Source: Gigantopelta aegis
Taxonomy: Eukaryota > Mollusca > Gastropoda > Neomphalida > Peltospiridae
Assembly (NCBI RefSeq): GCF_016097555.1
Contig: NC_054703.1
Location: forward strand, 10,959,957-11,023,956
DNA: 64,000 nt
Reading direction: 5' to 3'
Within the stretch, counting starts at the first letter, position 1, and every line of letters starts with the position of its first letter. A program made the translations under genes and the position numbers. This document shows positions 1 to 10,575 of the stretch, one piece after another. Under the pieces are notes generated by a model. That model did not search any database and was not told where the DNA came from. It was given only the letters and a program-made list of their open reading frames with translations.

Positions 1-260
1 AAGAAAATTGTGCTAATATACTGAATAAACCTACGAAACATCAATCAGGTCAACTTCAATCAAACTGTTCTGAGAAGGCGATTCTGGACCGTTGTTCGGA
101 CTACGGTGATATGCGGACTGTGATTAACTATTTCTTATTTACTGATATACTTGATTATTTTTGCTAATATATAAAACGTGTTCTATTCCGTAATTATTCT
201 TTTTCCCAGGCATTATTTTGCTTTTAAACAAAACAAGAAACAAAAATAAATTCAGGGACA
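1..260 (+). repeat. Core repeat copy CR-1 (3' part)
   Basis: This is the distal part of a repeat that recurs about nine times in the window. It shares the segments around CTGAATAAAC, GAGAAGGC, GTTGTTCGGACTA, ATATGCGGACT and the TATATAAA-like run with the copies near 8.5, 11.9, 27.8, 30.4, 37.6, 43.6, 45.5 and 55.4 kb. Its presence at the left edge suggests that another unit of the tandem cluster lies outside the window. No coding capacity is visible. Confidence 0.75.
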
Positions 261-301
261 CCTAGATGTGCTGTAGTTAACCTGTTCTAACTGAGTGTTC
301 T

Positions 302-540
<239 letters not shown>

Positions 541-646
541 CTCTAAGTCAATCTTTCTATAGGTTTTTTTGTCTTGTTGTAGTAGTGCAGGGTGCACATT
601 AAGTCAATACTATATTTCGTATAGTGTCACATAATGTACATACATC

Positions 647-649
<3 letters not shown>

Positions 650-737
<88 letters not shown>
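650..737. repeat. (AT)n microsatellite
   Basis: An uninterrupted AT run, followed directly by TAGGCC-AAAC-GGCCTA, a small perfect hairpin. The interval from 738 to 1208 holds no feature I can recognise. Confidence 0.95.
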
Positions 738-739
<2 letters not shown>

Positions 740-1208
740 CCAAACGGCCTACTCCAAACATTTAAAATTCTAAAATATTTAAAATCACAATGCTAACTTA
801 TAAAAAAAAAAAAAATTTATTATTTGTTTATTATAAAATGTAATACTGATGCTAAATATGAATTGGGTTATTCAGTAAAAGCAATAAAAATTGTTATACA
901 CTAAGCATTTTTTCCTCTTGAGCATGGTTGAAAAAGTAGCGGCCAACGGTTTAAACAAGATGGCAGAACACGGAAGTGATTTAAACTGGTCCGTACTTAA
1001 TTATTCAAGAAAGTTAGGTCTTATCACAGACGCTGCACACTATAAATTCATTCTTACATCATAATAACAATTACACGTGATCAGGAAATGAAATCCATTT
1101 TCTATAATATTTTCGTTGATGGTCTCTGTCAACCTTGATCATATTCTGAGCTAGTTTCAAGACAATTCAAGTCCAATGTCATCAGGCAACATACTCAAAT
1201 ATATAGAG

Positions 1209-1320
1209 GATATTAAATGAGTGTCCATGCCAGACGATGTTTACGACACGAGTGCCTAAATTATCATATTTCCCGAGCGAGAGCGATAATTTGGCAGGAG
1301 TCATGGACACGAATGTAATC
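1209..1320. mobile_element. Fold-back MITE-like element
   Basis: Imperfect inverted repeats lie at the ends: the left arm 1209-1229 ends in GTGTCCATG and the right arm 1302-1320 begins CATGGACAC. An inner inverted pair (AAATTATC / GATAATTT) lies near 1258-1292. No ORF. The class is unknown; the structure is that of a short non-autonomous fold-back element. Confidence 0.5.
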
Positions 1321-1464
1321 TTTTGTTTATTACCGTAGAAATGTACTGCTAAATGAACATTCCTGTCATTGTTTACAAAATAACGTTTCCTTAACGGCGG
1401 AGTAATGTTTGTTCATTACTGTCTTGAAAAAAAAAAGCACAACCCGTTCTAAAGTGACGTCATG

Positions 1465-1671
1465 CAGGCCCGTACGCAGGATTTTTAATGGGTGGGTGCG
1501 AATTGCTCATGATGGGACCAATCAACATAAAAATAACCCCTCAAAACAACAACGATTACGTAACATTATTTAAATTTAATAGAGAAAGTGGACCTTTAGT
1601 AATTGGGGGGGGGGGGGGGGGGGTGCGTACACACCCATCACCCCCACCCCCACCCCCTGCGTACGGGCCTG
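1465..1671. mobile_element. Short TIR element with G-rich end (MITE-G copy 1)
   Basis: Perfect 15-bp inverted ends, CAGGCCCGTACGCAG at 1465-1479 and its complement at 1657-1671, enclose about 180 bp. Inside lie a long G run (about 1604-1623) and a C-rich (CCCCCA)n stretch next to the right end. It resembles the element at 55936-56093 in its end (GGCC.GTA.GC.AGGATTTTT) and in the G-rich tract, so I group them. A TCAT flanks both sides and may be the target duplication. Confidence 0.65.
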
Positions 1672-2346
1672 TCATATTTATACGCCCATAAGTAAAGAGT
1701 ACACATGTATCAACAGCTGTAAATTGTAAAACATGTTTATACCAAAAAGCAAACATATACACAGTAATTGAATTAATTAGTAACGAGTTAAATGTATTAA
1801 GTAAAAACCAGGAAACAGTACATGTTGTGGTTCACCTCATTTGCAACGAACCAGTCAAGCTTACTGTGGGTCATGTGACGGAGTCACAACACTGCTAGCT
1901 GCCGCGGATTTTGATTGCGGATAAACGTTAATATTGAAAGTACCCCCGTATATAGCACCTGTAATACAAGTTATCATTAATAATCAATTAATGTTTTATT
2001 AAATCAATTAAAAACACGTATTTATCAGTACGGCATGTCGTAAACAGCTCGTGACAAGCTTCCACTCGTAGTGAAAATGTATGAATGAAGAAAGTAGTAT
2101 CTGTGGAATGTCGTGTCAGCCAGTCAGAAATAAATGTACTCTTACAACAGCAAATCGTTAAACGACAATGCCAGGAGGACATACGATTTAGTTATGACAT
2201 ACGAGGGAAATCGTACGATAAATATGACCCTCGTTATGCTGTACCTCGTAGTTAATATAAAAGTATATACTGAAGAAAACGATAGTGCTTCACAAATTAA
2301 CCTTTACTTGGACATATTAGATGTAAGCCCGTAAATTATTGTAGAC
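1672..2346. other. No recognisable feature
   Basis: AT-rich, unique-looking sequence with short chance ORFs only. I see no repeat copy from elsewhere in the window, no tRNA-like boxes and no protein similarity. Confidence 0.5.
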
Positions 2347-2357
2347 TTGTTCTGAAT

Positions 2358-2670
2358 TCGGGGCGGGACGTAGCCCAGTGGTAAAGCGCTCGCCCGATGC
2401 GCGGTCGGTCTGGGATCGATCCCCGTCGGTGAGTCCACTGGGCTATTTCTCGGTCCAGCCAGACTGGTATATCAAAGGCCGTGGTATGTACTACCCTGTT
2501 TGTGGGATGGTGCATATAAAATATCCCTTGCTGCTAATCGAAAAGAGTAGCCCATGAAGTGGAGACAGCGGGTTTCTTCGATCAATAGCAGTGCGGTCCT
2601 TAACCATGTGTCTGACGCCATACAACCGTAAATAAAATGTGTTGAGCGCGTCGTTAAATAAAACATTTCT
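2358..2670 (+). mobile_element. SINE type I, complete, with target duplication
   Basis: A tRNA-related head (GGGACGTAGCCCAGTGG, then a B-box-like GGGATCGATCCC) is followed by the family body and the 3' tail GCGTCGTTAAATAAAAC. It is bracketed by a perfect 11-bp direct repeat TTGTTCTGAAT at 2347-2357 and 2671-2681, the mark of retroposition. The body (GGCCGTGGTATGT, ATATAAAATATCCCTTGCTG) is shared with the SINE at 4084-4467, which has a different tRNA-like head. Confidence 0.85.
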
Positions 2671-2763
2671 TTGTTCTGAATGCACCGCGTATGGATGGTG
2701 TGAAATAAAGCCTCACCACAAACGGTAGGCTTATATATCGTGTTAGTAACTTACTTGACCATG

Positions 2764-3050
2764 TCCCCTGCGAGTGCTGTAACCTCACCGTGGTGCAGGG
2801 GTGTAACATTTTCTTTGAGAATGGCCAATACAGCACAAAATTTAAGTTTTTAGTAAAATTCAGTATCCGTAAAATTCTGTGATATTTGTGTTTTTGCACA
2901 GTTCTTTACACTGTTTTTGTTTAAACCTTGAATTTTTATATTGATGTTGATCATCACTTTATTTATTTGCATTACCATAGTTTGACACCCAATAGCCGAT
3001 GTATTTTTCGTGCTGGGGTGTCGTTAAACATTCATTCATTCATTCATTCA
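2764..3050 (+). mobile_element. Retroposon family R4, copy 1
   Basis: A 287-bp element starts CCCCTGCGAGTGCTGTAACC and ends in GGGGTGTCGTTAAAC followed by an (ATTC)n tail. A perfect 13-bp target duplication TTACTTGACCATG lies at 2751-2763 and 3051-3063. Other copies, in reverse orientation, are at 38873-39155, ~53325-53573 and (fragment) ~41327-41398. It has no ORF. The simple-repeat tail and target duplication indicate target-primed retroposition by a LINE partner. Confidence 0.8.
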
Positions 3051-3124
3051 TTACTTGACCATGAGGACGGGACGTATCCTGTTCTGAATCCGCCACGTAT
3101 GGACGATGTGAAATAGTCTTGCCA

Positions 3125-3208
3125 CCCCTCACCACAAATAGTAGGATTATATATTGTTAGTAACTTACTTGTCCAACATAATATATAAGCCTAGTTTGTG
3201 GCGAGGGG
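3125..3208. repeat. Long imperfect palindrome (stem-loop)
   Basis: The arms CCCCTCACCACAAA and TTTGTGGCGAGGGG face each other across ~84 bp, and the pairing continues inward through TTATATATT / AATATATAA. Pieces of the same sequence occur in direct orientation near 2682-2763 and 3360-3402, so this spot holds a locally shuffled, partly inverted duplication. Confidence 0.6.
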
Positions 3209-3650
3209 CGGTCTAGAATGGATCCCCGATTTTCGATCCAGTCAATGCATCACAACTGGTATATCAAAAGACATGACTATGTGCTATCCTGTCTGTGGAT
3301 TGGTGCATATAAAATATCCCTTGCTAATAAGTGGAAAATGAAGCGGGTCTCTGAGACAAACAGTAGGCCTATATATTATGTCGGTAACTTACTTGACCAT
3401 GAGAGCGCTCGCTTGATGGGAGGTCGGTCCAGGATCGATCCCCGATTTTTCGGTGCAGTCAGTGCACCACAACTGGTATATGAAAGGCCGTAGTATGTGT
3501 TATCCTGTCTGTGGATTGATGCATATAAAATATCGCTTGCCACCGATTGGAAAATATAGCGGATATCTAAGGCTACGTTAGAATTACCAAAATATTTGAC
3601 ACTCAATAGCCGATGATAGCTGGTGAGTTCATTAAACGATGATGTGAGAT
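3209..3650 (+). mobile_element. Two degenerate SINE type I fragments in tandem
   Basis: Two diverged copies of the SINE type I body follow each other (about 3213-3345 and 3404-3645). Both include ATCGATCCCCGATTTT-like box B sequence, CACAACTGGTATAT and GCATATAAAATATC. Both lack a good head; the second has a variant tail (AATAGCCGATGA). Confidence 0.6.
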
Positions 3651-3771
3651 AATGCCTTGCCACCCACACCCCAATTTTATGAAACACACAACTCTTTTGC
3701 TGCATTATTGGGATTTCCGAAATAGAAATTTATGTTTCGATGACACTGTTTTTCGAAATCAAATTTCAAGT

Positions 3772-3990
3772 AGGAAGGAAGGGAATGTTTTATTTAACGA
3801 CGCACTCAACACATTTTATTTACGGTTATATGGCGTCGGGCATATGGTGAAGGATTACACAGATATTCAGAGGAAACCCGCTGTCGGGCGACTGCTAATT
3901 TTCAACCCTGCTAACTCCCTGCCTGACAGCCGATGTGTGTGGCTAGGACGGCGTGCTTGAACCTTAATTGGCTACAAACATGAACATAAC
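3772..3990 (-). mobile_element. SINE type I tail fragment abutting a SINE type II tail
   Basis: From 3772 to about 3925 runs the reverse complement of the SINE type I 3' half (TTTAACGACGCACTCAACAC, GTTATATGGCGTC). From about 3940 to 3990 is the forward tail of SINE type II (GTGCTTGAACCTTAATTGG). It is a composite of two broken copies. Confidence 0.6.
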
Positions 3991-4032
3991 TATACATACA
4001 TAACTAAATCATGGGACTCACACAAGAGGAAA

Positions 4033-5905
4033 AACGGAGAAATCAATCACAGACAGAACGGCAAGCACTTGACTATGAACCGACCGGCCTCGGTGGCGTC
4101 GTGGTTAGGTCATCGATCTACAGGCTGGTAGGTACTGGGTTCGGATCCCAGTCGAGGCATGGGATTTTTAATCCAGATACCGACTCCAAACCCTGAGTGA
4201 ATGCTCCGCAAGGTTCAATGGGTAGGTGTAAACCACTTGCACCGACCAGTGATCCATAACTGGTTCAACAAAGGCCATGGTTTGTGCTATCTTGCCTGTG
4301 GGAAGCGCAAATAAAAGGTTCCTTGCTGCTAATCGGAAAGAGTAGCCCATGTAATGGCGACAGCGGGTTTCCTCTCAAAATCTGTGTGGTCCTTAACCAT
4401 ATGTCTGACGCCATATAACCGTAAATAAAATGTGTTGAGTGCGTCGTTAAATAAAATATTTCTTTCTTTGACTATGAACCGAGCACAGACAGAGCAGCGA
4501 GCACTTGACTATGAACCGAGCACAGACAGAGCAGCAAGCTCTTGGCTATGAACCGAGCACAGACAGAGCAGCGAGCACTTGACTATGAACCGAGAACATA
4601 CAGAGCAGCGAGCACTTGACTATGAACCGAGCACAGACACAGCAGCGAGCTCTTGACTATGAACCGAGCACAGACAGAGCAGCGAGAACTTGACTATGAA
4701 CCGAGCACCCACTGGCTCTACACCAATCACAGACAGAGCAGTGTGCGCTTGACTATGAACTGAGCACCACTTTTCTACATTTTGTCTTTATCAATAGCTT
4801 AAAAATTGCACAAGGGCGAAGACTTTGGGGGTTGGGGGTAGGAGTGGTAAATGGCTTTGGTTAACACCCCCCACCCCACCCCAACCCCAACCCCTCCTCA
4901 CAGACAGAGCAGCGAGCACTCCAAATGAGGCTGAAACGTAGCATATTGGAATTCTACATCAATCACAGACAGAGCAGCGAGTCTAGGAAAAAGATAAATA
5001 TAAACAAAAGGACCCACTGGCTCTACATCAATCGCAGACAGAGCAGCGAGCACTTGACTATGAACCGAGGACCCAATGGCTCTACATCAATCACAGACAG
5101 AGCAGCGAGCACTTGACTATGAACCGAGCACCCACTGGCTCTACATCAATCACATACAGAGCAGCAAGCACTTGACTATGAACCGAGCACCCACTGGCTC
5201 TACATCAATCACAGACAGAGCAGCGAGCACTTGACTATGAACCGAGCACCCACTGGCTCTACATCAATCACATACAGAGCAGCGAGCACTTGACTATGAA
5301 CCGAGCACCCACTGGCTCTACATCAATCACAGACAGAGCAGCGAACACTTGACTATGAACCGATCACCCACTGGCTCTACATCAATCACAGACAGAGCAG
5401 CGAGCACTTGACTATGAACCGAGCACCCACTGGCTCTACATCAATCACATACAGAGCAGGAAACACTTGCCTATGAACCGAGCACCCACTGGCTCTACAT
5501 CAATCACATACAGAGCAGCGAACACTTGATTATGAACCGATCACCCACTGGCTCTACATCAATCACATACAGAGCAGGGAACACTTGGCTATGATCCGAG
5601 GACCCACTGGCGCTACATCAATCACAGACAGAGCAGCGAGCACTTGACTATGAACCGAGCACCGCTGGCTGTACATTAATCACAGACAGAGCAGCGAGCA
5701 CTTGACTATGAACCGAGGACCCACTGGCTTTACACCAATCACAGACAGAGCAGCGAGCACTTGGCTATGAACCGAGCACCCACTGATCCTACCATTAATC
5801 ACAGACAGAGCAGCGAGCACGTGACTATGAACCGAGCACCCACTGGCTCTACACCAATCGCAGACAGAACAGTGTGCGCTTGACTATGAACTGAGCACCC
5901 CGCTT
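4033..5905. repeat. Satellite S1, 59-bp unit, interrupted by a SINE
   Basis: About 25 tandem copies of a 59-bp unit contain CTTGACTATGAACCGAGCAC and CAATCACAGACAGAGCAGCG. In 4480-4690 the copies are a 37-bp derivative lacking 22 bp (the CCACTGGCTCTACATC part). A single diverged monomer occurs at the matching place in unit C (~38662-38720) and unit D (~49350-49420), so the array grew in place in unit A. The stretch 4790-4960 is a partial duplicate of the unit's right flank (5906-6090). Confidence 0.9.
4084..4467 (+). mobile_element. SINE type Ib inserted in satellite S1
   Basis: A full-length element with tRNA-like head CGGCCTCGGTGGCGTCGTGG and B-box-like GGGTTCGGATCCC, a body shared with type I, and tail GCGTCGTTAAATAAAATATT. 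A perfect 15-bp duplication of satellite sequence, TTGACTATGAACCGA, flanks it at 4069-4083 and 4468-4482. It is younger than the satellite monomers it interrupts. Confidence 0.85.
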
Positions 5906-5978
5906 TTCTACATTTTGTCTTGATGAATAGCTTAAAAATTACACAAGGGCGAAGATGTGGTAAATTGCTTTGGTTGAC

Positions 5979-6011
<33 letters not shown>

Positions 6012-6611
6012 ACCCCCCTCCAAATGAGGCTGAAACGTATTATTGGAATTCAATATTCATATATGTGTCTAGGAAAAAAATAAATATAAACAAAAGGTGT
6101 CAAGAAATTGGAAGTTTTCATAGTCCATTTTTGATAAAACTGATGTTTTGGTGGGTTTTGGTGGGGTTTTTTTTACAACACCCCTGATTTTGCTCAAAAC
6201 GGTATTTTCCAGGTATCCCATATATGTTTTGAGTACAAAACTACTTGACGCAGTTCTACTAGATGGAATACAATTGTATAAATGTATTTTAACAACAAAC
6301 CCTGTCATATGTATCACCAATTGCAGACGTAATACCTGCTGTTTTACATGTTCGGAACTTTCACCTAACAATGGTGATGTAGTTAAGTGGATTCATCACA
6401 AATCCACGATAAGTGTATAAAACACTGTGGTGTGTGCTGTCCTGTTTACAGGAAAGTGCACATAAATGATCTATGGTGCTAACTGAAAACAAATGTAGTA
6501 CAAAAATGAGCACCCGGAAGTAACAATTATAAAGAAATAATGAAACAAGCACTTTTTTTTTTTTAAAGCAAAAAGGTTTATTCATCACCTATAATCAGAT
6601 GAACGTGACAT
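5906..6611. other. Unit A, 3' flank of the zinc-finger gene
   Basis: This segment is conserved with unit C (38720-39860), unit D (49420-50110) and partly with the relic units (31380-31760, 56570-56950). It holds a 32-C run (5980-6011), a type III SINE-like stretch (about 6375-6490) present in all copies, and the likely poly(A) signal of the zinc-finger gene. Compared with unit C it lacks the R4 insertion and so shows the empty site near 6090. Confidence 0.7.
6577..6582 (-). promoter_or_regulatory. Putative poly(A) signal AATAAA for ZNF-A
   Basis: The minus-strand AATAAA lies ~300 bp past the ZNF-A stop codon. The same hexamer, in the same local context, is found in unit C (39783-39788), unit D (50085-50090) and the two relic units (31723-31728, 56928-56933). 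That conservation suggests it marks the end of the transcript; this is inference, no transcript was seen. Confidence 0.5.
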
Positions 6612-6882
6612 AAACAAGCATTTTGAGATGACTTCTAAAACAATGCATGTTCCCTACCAGACCCCACACAATTCCTCTGCAGATCAAGGGTGATAACAAG
6701 CATTCTAAGATGACTTCTAAAACAATGTATGTTCCCTACCAGTCCCCACACAATTCCTCTGCAGATCAAGGGTGATAACAAGCATTCTGAGAGTACTGCT
6801 AAAACAATACCCGTTCCCTACCAGACCCCGCACAATTCCTCTGCAGATCAAGGGTGATAACAAGCATTCTAAGATCACATGC
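6612..6882. repeat. Satellite S7, ~82-bp unit, 3.3 copies
   Basis: Three tandem copies and part of a fourth of a unit containing AACAAGCATTCT, TAAAACAAT and CTCTGCAGATCAAGGGTG. Unit C has one copy at 39855-39950. The array lies between the poly(A) signal and the stop codon, so it would lengthen the 3' UTR of ZNF-A. Confidence 0.85.
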
Positions 6883-6883
6883 C

Positions 6884-7651
6884 TCACGTAAAAGACTTAA
6901 CACCAGTGTGAACCAACATATGTCGTTTTAAACGAGAACTGTCATAGAAACATTTTCCACAGTCCTCACATATGAAAGAGCTAACTCCATTGTGCATGAA
7001 GATATGTCTTTTCAAGGTAGAATTTACTGAGAAACATTTTGCACATACCTCACATTTAAAAGACTTAACCCCATTGTGGATCAGCAAATGTCTTTTCAAG
7101 GAAGAATTGTGTGAGAAACATTTTGCACACATCTCACAATTAAAAGACTTAACACCAGTGTGAACCAACATATGTTGTTTTAAACCAGAACTGTTAGAGA
7201 AACATTTCGCACACACCTCACAATTAAAAGACTTAACCTCAGTGTGAACCAACACATGTCGCTTTAAACGAGAACTGCTATAGAAACATTTTCCACAGTC
7301 CTCACATTTGAAAGAGCTAACTCCATTGTGACTGAAGATATGTCTTTGCAAGTGAGATCGGCGTGAGAAACATTTAGCACAGACCTCACATTTGAAAGAC
7401 CTAACTCCAGTGTGAATGAGCATATGGTATTTCAAGGAATTTTTATGATGAAAACACTTGCTGCACACCTCACACTGATATGGTTTTTCATCAGTGTGGA
7501 TCCTCATATGCAGTTTAACGAGAGACTTGTAAGAGAAACACTTTAAGCACATCCCACATTGGAAAGGTTTCTCAGAAGAATGATCAGGGTTGTTTTCACA
7601 ATGTTTTGACGAGACCTCCGGTTCGACACATCTATCAATAGTGTTTGACAT
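6884..7651 (-). CDS. C2H2 zinc-finger protein ZNF-A (8 fingers)
   Basis: A 255-residue protein starts at an ATG in the context AGC/A-ATG-TCAAAC that is shared by units A-D. Residues 1-29 are a short basic/acidic leader with Cys and His. Eight C-X2-C-X12-H-X3-H fingers follow in an exact 28-residue register (finger 1 at residue 30, finger 8 ending at 248). Linkers are TDEKPYQ, TGVRSFK, NGVSSFK and TGVKSFN rather than TGEKPF. All eight fingers keep their four zinc ligands. Fingers of this class bind DNA in the nucleus; no KRAB, SCAN, BTB or ZAD domain is visible. The ORF ends in TGVKSFT followed at once by TGA, where the sister genes continue into another finger; in unit C the same ACG-TGA junction looks like a small frameshifting deletion. 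It is therefore probably C-terminally shortened. Its closest relative is ZNF-C. Introns upstream cannot be excluded. Confidence 0.65.
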   Translation of the reverse strand: MSNTIDRCVEPEVSSKHCENNPDHSSEKPFQCGMCLKCFSYKSLVKLHMRIHTDEKPYQCEVCSKCFHHKNSLKYHMLIHTGVRSFKCEVCAKCFSRRSHLQRHIFSHNGVSSFKCEDCGKCFYSSSRLKRHVLVHTEVKSFNCEVCAKCFSNSSGLKQHMLVHTGVKSFNCEMCAKCFSHNSSLKRHLLIHNGVKSFKCEVCAKCFSVNSTLKRHIFMHNGVSSFICEDCGKCFYDSSRLKRHMLVHTGVKSFT

Positions 7652-8460
7652 GCTGCGTTTCTAACAGTGGACCTTCCTAATTGTGATCGATTCCACAATG
7701 TCTTGTTTCGTTAGAAGCCTCTCGTACACCAGTCAGGGATGAACACTGTCACAAGAAGTACTGAAATAGAACCAGCAACTAGATAAATAAAACAAAAACA
7801 AAGACTTGGACAGCATGCCAGAAATTTCGTATTTCGTTTACAACACAAGAAACACTCTGTATTTTCTGTAACTGTTTTTATTCCTTGAATGGTAAGAACT
7901 ACTGATGTGTGTCTGGTGTGTGTTTATAATCAACTAATAAATCCTGAAGATAATAGCTACGTTTAATGGCTGGTTAGATTTTATACCTAATAGTTCTTTA
8001 CAAGGCACTTGTGACTTCATGTTATCAGTTTACAATTGAATTAAACTAGAAATGAAAAACAAAATAGTGGAATACTTTCTGAAATGTTTATCTGGTACTC
8101 ATCATCATTCTCTTTTCACACCCATCTTGATCATTTCAACATGTCCTTGTGTATACAAGTTCGGGGCGGGAGGGGGGGGGGGGGGCATAACCTCTACTGG
8201 AGGTAGGGGGTACATACCATACATTTATGTTTATTGACATAGAATAGGACAAAATAAGCGTACAAGTTCGTCCTCGAACGGGGAGAACAGCTCCCACCCC
8301 TCCCCCGGGACTTGCAATCGAAATATCAATTTCTAATTATTTTTTTCTTCTTTCTTTGTTTCTTTTTAAAAACAATACATGTGGCAATATTATGGAAATT
8401 GAGCAATTTTATATTTTAAATTTTATTTTGTTCGAGATATTTATTACAAGTTTAAAATAC
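7652..8460. other. Unit A, 5' flank of the zinc-finger gene
   Basis: Conserved with unit C (42894-43605) over nearly its whole length, and with units B, D, B' and D' up to about 8050. It presumably holds the 5' UTR or an upstream intron and the promoter of the minus-strand gene. No TATA box or splice signal is conserved in all copies. At ~7965-8015 it shows the empty site of the MITE that is present in units B and D. A G run lies at 8171-8185. Confidence 0.6.
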
Positions 8461-9020
8461 GCATATTTAATTTACAAAAGATCATGCAGACAAATTACAA
8501 ATTGGAACAGAAAATAATCGCAAATGATCGAACTTGACAGAATTATCCAGGGTGTCACAACAAAGACAATCCGATCCCGTGATCTATTTCGACTTTTATA
8601 TATTAAAGAGTGTAGCATCATCTGCCGACAATAAATAAATGTATTTGTCGGCAAAATTAAGCAATGCATGATACAAGTTAAAAATGTGATTTACGTGAAC
8701 CTCAAGATACATTGGAAATTTGTCATTAAATTTACTTATGAAAAACGAAGAAAATTCATCTAGTATACTGAATAAATATACAGAACAGCAATCAGGTCAA
8801 CACACATCATCGATCAAACGGTCCCAAGAAGGCTATTGTTCACACGTTGTTCGGACTATGTAAGTAGGCCGATTTGCGGACTACGATAAGTTCTTCCCCC
8901 ATTATTGATATACTCGATTGTTTTTGCTAATATATAAATCGTGTTCTATTCAGTAATTAATTGGGGGTGATTTTGCACATTATTTAGCATTGAAACAAAA
9001 GAAGAAACTAACGTAAGTTT
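8461..9020 (+). repeat. Core repeat copy CR-2
   Basis: A full copy of the dispersed core repeat. Landmarks in order: TTTGTTCGAGAT, GCAGACAAATTACAAAT, TCCGATCCCGTG, TCATCTGCCGACAATAAA, GATTTACGTGAACCTCAAGA, GTTGTTCGGACTATGTAAGTA, then TATATAAATC at 8931-8940 and TTCAGTAATTA. Its right end runs straight into satellite S2. Best match is CR-7 (unit C). The nature of this repeat is unknown; no conserved ORF is convincing. Confidence 0.8.
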
Positions 9021-10412
9021 TGGTCTTTGGATCGGTTACATGTAGTAAACCTGTCCTAACTCGGTCTCTATATCGGCTACATGTAGTAAACCTGTCCTAA
9101 CTCGGTCTCTAGATCGGCTACATGTAGTAAACCTGTCCCAACTCAGTCTCTAGATCGGCTACATGTAGTAAACCTGTCCCAACTCGGTCTCTAGATCGGC
9201 TACATGTAGTAAACCTGCCCTAACTCAGTCTCTAGATCGGCTACATGTAGTAAACCTGCCCTAACTCAGTCTCTAGATCGGCTACATGTAGTAAACCTGT
9301 CCCAACTCAGTCTCTAGATTGGCTACATGTAGTAAACCTGCCCTAACTCGGTCTCTAGATCGGCTACATGTAGTAAACCTGTCCCAACTCAGTCTCTAGA
9401 TCGGCTACATGTAGTAAACCTGCCCTAACTCAGTCTCTAGATCGGCTACATGTAGTAAACCTGTCCCAACTCAGTCTCTAGATCGGCTACATGTAGTAAA
9501 CCTGTCCCAACTCAGTCTCTAGATCGGCTACATGTAGTAAACCTGCCCTAACTCAGTCTCTAGATCGGCTACATGTAGTAAACCTGTCCCAACTCAGTCT
9601 CTAGATCGGCTACATGTAGTAAACCTGTCCCAACTAAGTGTCTAGATCGGCTACATGTAGTAAACCTGTCCCAACTCAGTCTCTAGATCGGCTACATGTA
9701 GTAAACCTGCCCTAACTCAGTCTCTAGATCGGCTACATGTAGTAAACCTGTCCCAACTCGGTCTCTAGATCGGCTACATGTAGTAAACCTGCCCCAACTC
9801 GGTCTCTAGATCGGCTACATGTAGTAAACCTGTCCCAACTCGGTCTCTGGATCGGCTACATGTAGTAAACCTGCCCTAACTCGGTCTCTAGATCGGCTAC
9901 ATGTAGTAAACCAAAACTCAGTCTCTAGATCGGCTACATGTAGTAAACCTGTCCCAACTCAGTCTCTAGATCGGCTACATGTAGTAAACCTGTCCCAACT
10001 CAGTCTCTAGATCGGCTACATGTAGTAAACCTGCCCTAACTCAGTCTCTAGATCGGCTACATGTAGTAAACCTGCCCTAACTCGGTCTCTAGATCGGCTA
10101 CATGTAGTAAACCTGTCCTAACTCGGTCTCTAGATCGGCTACATGTAGTAAACCTGTCCCAACTCAGTCTCTAGATTGGATAAATGTAGTAAACCTGTCC
10201 CAACTCAGTCTGTAGATCGGCTACATGTAGTAAACCTGTCGCAACTCAGTCTCTAGATCGGCTACATGTAGTAAACCTGTCCTAACTCGGGTCTCTGGAT
10301 CGGCTACATGTAGTAAACCTGTCCTAACTCAGTCTCTAGATCGGATAAATGTAGTAAACCTGTCCCAACTCAGTCTGTAGATCGGCTACATGTAGTAAAC
10401 CTGTCCTAACTC
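9021..10412. repeat. Satellite S2, 41-bp unit, ~34 copies
   Basis: A tandem array of a 41-bp unit, each with TCTCTAGATCGGCTACATG, GTAGTAAACCTG and CCCAACTCAG. Every monomer carries the perfect 10-bp palindrome CTACATGTAG. Variants alternate (TGTCCCAACTCAG against TGCCCTAACTCAG). The orthologous place in unit C (44121-44300) has only four to five copies, so the array expanded or shrank after the duplication. Confidence 0.95.
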
Positions 10413-10428
10413 GGCAACCGAAATCACC

Positions 10429-10539
10429 AATCAATTCACGATTATATCGGCCCGTGGTAAGAACAGGAATGGGTAGGTCTCACAATCTCTAATGAGGGGG
10501 TCACAATCTCTAGTGGGAGATATGTGTGTGTGTGTATGT

Positions 10540-10575
<36 letters not shown>

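Noticed and set aside
6375-6490. Functional tRNA genes at SINE heads (also 2361, 4085, 18596, 31946, 47811, 48106)
   Set aside because: The A and B boxes are part of SINE heads followed by SINE bodies and tails with target duplications.
6972-7163. Plus-strand ORFs across zinc-finger genes (also 21284-21502, 51552-51770, 41461-41679)
   Set aside because: Shadows of the minus-strand finger codons; identical copies appear only because the genes are duplicated.
9021-10412. CRISPR-like array
   Set aside because: The 41-bp units are contiguous without unique spacers, in clearly eukaryotic surroundings. The same holds for S1, S3, S5 and S6.
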